Under the pieces are notes generated by a model. That model saw only the letters and a list, made by a program, of their open reading frames with translations, was not told the origin of the DNA and did not search any database. From NCBI GenBank assembly GCA_903825895.1, contig CAIKCI010000012.1, positions 1 to 64,000 on the forward strand: DNA of 64,000 nucleotides, read 5' to 3'. The DNA is from an uncultured Actinomycetes bacterium (lineage in GTDB: Bacteria > Actinomycetota > Acidimicrobiia > Acidimicrobiales > RAAP-2). Numbering within the stretch: the stretch's first letter is position 1; the number at the start of each line of letters is the position of its first letter. A program made the translations under genes and the position numbers. This document shows, one piece after another, positions 60,817 to 64,000 of the stretch.

Positions 60817-61605
60817 ATGGCGAAGCAAACAAAAGGATCGATTGGCTCTCAGCAGGGCTACAACCGCTTAGTCAGCGAATTTGGCCGCCAAGGAACCGCC
60901 ACGGCGACCGCTGTCCAAACAGCAGCTGGCACTCCAGGGTCAACGTTGCCACCCGTGAGCGATGCTGCTCCGTTTGTCGCCAATGCCGTACTTGACAAAG
61001 TCCTGGTTCTGGCATTGGTCGCCTTGGCCTGTGGCATCGGATCAGCGTTCTTGAAGGTCTCAGTGGGCTGGGCCTTTGTCGCCATGCTCGCCTCAGCCGG
61101 GTGTTACTTCATCGGGTTTTTTAAGCCCAATGCCGCACGGATCACTGCACCGCTCTACGCCGTCTTGATCGGCATTGCGTTGGGAGTTCTTTCGGGGTTC
61201 TACTCTCACGGCAGCGCCACCGTGGTTCCCTTGGCGATTGCCGGGACGACGGCAGTATTCTTTGCCACGCTGTTTATGTACCGAACGGGAATCGTTCGGG
61301 TATCGACGTCGTTTGTTCGAGCCACCATGATCGCAGGCATTGGTCTCATTGTGGCGATGCTGGTTGCCTTTATCGTGGGGATGCATGCCTCAGCCGGGCA
61401 CCAGTCCTTGCTCTACATCATCATCTTCGGCTATCTCTACTTGGTCGTCGGTGTCATGTCGCTCTTTGTGGACATTGCCTATCTCTATCAAGCCGAACAA
61501 GCGGGCGTTTCCAAGCAAGGCGAGTGGTTCGGTGCCCAAATGGTTTTGGCGTCGATGGTCATGATTTATCTGGCCCTTCTGACCATTTTTGGCGGGAATC
61601 GATAG
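60817..61605 (+). CDS. Bax inhibitor-1/YccA family membrane protein
   Basis: 262 aa with a polar N-terminus (about 50 residues) and seven membrane helices, e.g. VLDKVLVLALVALACGIGSA and LLYIIIFGYLYLVVGVMSLF. The pattern FKPNAARITAPLYAVLIGIA and the final FGAQMVLASMVMIYLALLTI match the actinobacterial YccA/Bax1-I group. Role unknown in bacteria (membrane protein turnover or ion leak has been suggested for relatives). AGGAGG lies 7 nt before the ATG. Confidence 0.85.
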   Translation: MAKQTKGSIGSQQGYNRLVSEFGRQGTATATAVQTAAGTPGSTLPPVSDAAPFVANAVLDKVLVLALVALACGIGSAFLKVSVGWAFVAMLASAGCYFIGFFKPNAARITAPLYAVLIGIALGVLSGFYSHGSATVVPLAIAGTTAVFFATLFMYRTGIVRVSTSFVRATMIAGIGLIVAMLVAFIVGMHASAGHQSLLYIIIFGYLYLVVGVMSLFVDIAYLYQAEQAGVSKQGEWFGAQMVLASMVMIYLALLTIFGGNR

Positions 61606-61657
61606 CTCTCCTGTCAGCCCCCAAGACGTTTACCGGGGAGGGCGAAGCAGAGAGTCA

Positions 61658-61694
61658 GGGTGGTGTCCACCACCCCTCGCTGAGCGCGTAACCT
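61658..61694 (+). promoter_or_regulatory. Palindrome and -10 element upstream of the mutase gene
   Basis: GGGTGGTG (61658-61665) and CACCACCC (61668-61675) form an 8-bp inverted repeat with a 2-nt centre, spanning the expected -35 position. TAACCT (61689-61694) ends 7 nt before the GTG start at 61702. The repeat could be an operator. Confidence 0.5.
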
Positions 61695-61701
61695 GCTCAT
61701 T

Positions 61702-63297
61702 GTGAGTAACCCAAAAGAGACCATCCAACGATTTACCGATTCGGGAATTGAGATCAAATCTCTTTACGGCCCCGATGATCTAAAAGGCTTCGACGCCGAC
61801 CAGGAACTTGGTGCACCTGGGTCCTATCCGTACACCCGTGGTGTGCACGAAGAGATGTACCGCCAACGCCTCTGGACCATGCGTCAGTACGCGGGCTTCG
61901 GTAACGCAGAGTCGACAAACGAACGCTTCAAGTTCTTGCTTGATGCCGGCCAAACCGGCTTGAGCTGTGCATTTGACTTGCCCACCCAGATGGGCTTTGA
62001 CTCAGACCATCCTCGCTCAGAAGGTGAGGTGGGCAAAGTAGGCGTGGCGATTGACTCACTGGCCGACATGCGGCTTCTGTTGAAAGATCTTCCCCTCGAC
62101 CAAGTAACGACCTCGATGACCATCAACTCGACGGCGTCCACACTGTTACTGATGTACCAGTTGGTCGCTGAAGAACAAGGCGTTGGAGGACCAAAGATTC
62201 GCGGGACGATTCAAAATGACATTTTGAAAGAGTACGTAGCGCGTGGGACCTATATCTACCCCCCACGACCATCGATGCGTCTCATCGTCGACACCTTCTC
62301 CTACTGTGCAGAGAACTTGCCGAGTTGGAACACGATTTCGATCTCCGGGTATCACATTCGCGAAGCGGGTTCGACGGCGGTCCAAGAGATTGCCTTTACG
62401 ATCGCCAACGGAATTGCCTACGTCGAAGCAGCCCAGGCCGCCGGCTTGGACGTCGATGCCTTTGCGCCTCGGCTGAGTTTCTTTTGGAATGCGCACAACA
62501 ACCTCTTTGAAGAGGTGGCAAAGTTCCGAGCAGCACGTCGCATGTGGGCCAAGATCATGACCGAGCGCTTTGGTGCGAAAGATGAGCGCTCCAAGATGAT
62601 GCGATTCCACACCCAAACGGGCGGGTCAACGCTGACGGCTCAGCAGCCCGAGAACAATATCGTCCGTGTTGCCGTTCAAGCGATGGCTGCGGCCATGGGA
62701 GGGACGCAAAGTCTCCACACCAATGGTTACGACGAAGCGCTGGGACTTCCGACGATGAAGGCCGCCAAGATTGCGCTGCGGACCCAACAGATCGTGGGCT
62801 ACGAATCAGGTGTGGCCGATACGGTCGACCCGCTCGCCGGCTCGTATTTCATCGAGACCCTTACGGATCAGACGGAAGCCGCAGCCTTTGCCTACCTGGA
62901 GCAGATTGACGCCATGGGTGGAGCTGTCGATGCCATCGAAGCGAGATTCATGCAAGATGAGATCGAATCAGCGGCCTATGCCTATGCCAAAGATATTGAT
63001 AGTGGTCAGAAGGTCGTGATCGGGGTGAACAAGTTTGTCGATGAGAAGAATGAACCGACTGACGTCTTCCCGATTGACCCTCAGCTTCAACTCGATCAAG
63101 TGGCCCGCCTTCAAAAAATACGAGCCGAGCGAGACCAATCAGCTGTTGATGCAGCAATGCGTGATCTTGAAGCGGCTGCACGAGGGACGCAAAATGTACT
63201 CGTGCCGATGAAAGAGGCGCTTCGTCACATGGCAACGCTCGGTGAAGTCGCCGATGTCCTCCGTGGCGTCTTCGGCACCTATCAGCCGGGAGGCTGA
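61702..63297 (+). CDS. Methylmalonyl-CoA mutase, large subunit (no B12-binding domain)
   Basis: 531 aa catalytic TIM barrel only. [83 protein letters not shown], and [18 protein letters not shown] match the split mutases whose cobalamin domain is a separate small subunit. Retained RQY and PSMR favour dicarboxylic acyl-CoA (methylmalonyl- or ethylmalonyl-CoA) over isobutyryl-CoA. The small subunit is not in the window. The GTG start is leaderless by TAACCT. The adenosyltransferase at 56805 would supply its coenzyme. Confidence 0.88.
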   Translation: MSNPKETIQRFTDSGIEIKSLYGPDDLKGFDADQELGAPGSYPYTRGVHEEMYRQRLWTMRQYAGFGNAESTNERFKFLLDAGQTGLSCAFDLPTQMGFDSDHPRSEGEVGKVGVAIDSLADMRLLLKDLPLDQVTTSMTINSTASTLLLMYQLVAEEQGVGGPKIRGTIQNDILKEYVARGTYIYPPRPSMRLIVDTFSYCAENLPSWNTISISGYHIREAGSTAVQEIAFTIANGIAYVEAAQAAGLDVDAFAPRLSFFWNAHNNLFEEVAKFRAARRMWAKIMTERFGAKDERSKMMRFHTQTGGSTLTAQQPENNIVRVAVQAMAAAMGGTQSLHTNGYDEALGLPTMKAAKIALRTQQIVGYESGVADTVDPLAGSYFIETLTDQTEAAAFAYLEQIDAMGGAVDAIEARFMQDEIESAAYAYAKDIDSGQKVVIGVNKFVDEKNEPTDVFPIDPQLQLDQVARLQKIRAERDQSAVDAAMRDLEAAARGTQNVLVPMKEALRHMATLGEVADVLRGVFGTYQPGG

Positions 63298-63312
63298 TCG
63301 CCACCCCTCTCG

Positions 63313-63612
63313 TTAGGGTTTATGGGCAACCTCGGTGAAGTGTTCGAGTTCCGGCGCGTGGGCGAAGAAGGGCTGGAGACCACTTCGCCACTTGGCAAAG
63401 GCCTCAGAGTTCCGAAAGCCTTCCATATGGTCGTCGATGGTCTCCCACTCGACGAGCAAAATGTACTGACTCGGCGATTCAATGCCGCGCATCATACGAA
63501 GCGAGCGAAAGCCCTTCGCTGATGAAATATGGGGGATGGCATCACCAAGCGCACGCTCAAAGGCTGCTTCTTCTCCAGGAGTAATGGCGAACACGGCGTG
63601 TTCAACGATCAT
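63313..63612 (-). CDS. ABM-domain (antibiotic biosynthesis monooxygenase-like) protein
   Basis: 99 aa ferredoxin-like dimeric alpha/beta barrel. MIVEHAVFAITPGEEAAFER, KGFRSLRMMRGIESPSQYIL and VEWETIDDHMEGFRNSEAF are typical of the ABM family, which includes quinone-forming and haem-degrading members as well as many of unknown role. Length normal. The ATG overlaps the stop of the amidohydrolase gene by 4 bp. Confidence 0.8.
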   Translation of the reverse strand: MIVEHAVFAITPGEEAAFERALGDAIPHISSAKGFRSLRMMRGIESPSQYILLVEWETIDDHMEGFRNSEAFAKWRSGLQPFFAHAPELEHFTEVAHKP

Positions 63613-64000
63613 GACGCCCTTCTCACATTGGTGGCGAGAAGGCGTTGGCGGATGTCGTGGTCTTGTGCAGCATCGATGGCCGTTAACGACAAGGCAATCG
63701 ATCCGTCAAGGACGGCTTTATTCGCCGAAGGCCCGAGACAGGCGGCGGCGAACTCTGGTTGGTGGTTCACCGCACCGTGGGTTTCGATGCCGACGAGTGG
63801 GTGAATCGACGGAATCACGAGCGAGATGTTCGACATGTCCGTCGAATAGGTCGGCTGCGGATCGCCTCGATCGTCAGCATCAAATGATCGGCCCCGTTCT
63901 TCAGCGTGCCTGCGATAGAGCGCCAAGAGATCAGAATCCTGCTCCATGTGCGAGTACACCGGGGTGATGTCTTCAAGGGAGAGTTCGCATCCCGTTGCCA
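63609..64000 (-). CDS. M20-family amidohydrolase, C-terminal part (cut by window end)
   Basis: The frame stays open to the right edge, so the start lies outside; a GTG at 63959 is internal. The visible 130 residues include STDMSNISLVIPSIHPLVGI, VNHQPEFAAACLGPSA and DGSIALSLTAIDAAQDHDI. These match the C-terminal metal-binding part of M20D aminoacylase/amidohydrolase proteins (AbgB and carboxypeptidase-like), which hydrolyse N-acyl amino acids. Overlaps the ABM gene by 4 bp. Confidence 0.8.
   Translation of the reverse strand, partial: ATGCELSLEDITPVYSHMEQDSDLLALYRRHAEERGRSFDADDRGDPQPTYSTDMSNISLVIPSIHPLVGIETHGAVNHQPEFAAACLGPSANKAVLDGSIALSLTAIDAAQDHDIRQRLLATNVRRAS

Overview
Gene content points to an actinobacterium, most likely of the Acidimicrobiia, though the class is an inference from gene content and style only. 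Supporting signs are moderate GC, frequent GTG starts, Streptomyces-like ethylmalonyl-CoA-pathway proteins (lyase, long acyl-CoA dehydrogenase, MaoC hydratase), a SUF iron-sulfur locus with a Rieske ferredoxin, an LAXTG sortase signal, a KstR-like operator and very many apparently leaderless genes. I see no tRNA, rRNA, CRISPR array, insertion sequence or prophage.

Layout. 1-4.3 kb: the 3' end of a sortase-anchored FN3 protein, a DCC/DUF2071 pair, a drug-type MFS exporter and two small genes. 4.3-14.7 kb: branched-chain amino acid block, with leuA behind a Leu-codon leader peptide and attenuator, a GNAT enzyme, adenine deaminase, a greA-leuC-leuD operon, then leuB-ilvE-cimA behind a second (Ile/Val/Leu) leader and attenuator. 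CimA suggests isoleucine is made from pyruvate through citramalate, sharing LeuCD and LeuB. 15.4-22.5 kb: lipid or steroid catabolism (thiolase, MFS, crotonase, hotdog thioesterase, acyl-CoA synthetase, SDR) with a KstR-like palindrome between the last two genes. 22.5-37.8 kb: Lgt, an NlpC/P60 hydrolase, a dienelactone hydrolase, a lipoprotein, an ethylmalonyl-CoA-pathway-like set, MutY, assorted hydrolases, an RmlC-like protein and oligopeptidase B.

37.9-48.9 kb: a dispersed SUF locus. sufB is separated from sufD-Rieske-sufC by about 4.4 kb of unrelated genes, including a doubly frameshifted sulfotransferase-like gene. A second sufC paralogue heads a converging sufC-sufS-sufU operon. 49-64 kb: metallo-beta-lactamase protein, acyl-CoA dehydrogenase, thiE, DNA glycosylase, rnhA, then metH and a cobalamin adenosyltransferase sharing a 39-bp divergent promoter, pepA, nitroreductase, a rhodanese-ThiF fusion, a Bax1-I-like membrane protein, a methylmalonyl-CoA mutase large subunit and a partial M20 amidohydrolase.

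Two genome-scale habits stand out. About twenty genes carry a TANNNT hexamer 6-8 nt before the start codon with no usable Shine-Dalgarno site, the signature of leaderless transcripts. Many convergent neighbours overlap by exactly 4 bp through interlocked stop codons, leaving no room for intrinsic terminators. The leaderless signature was used here to choose several start codons.
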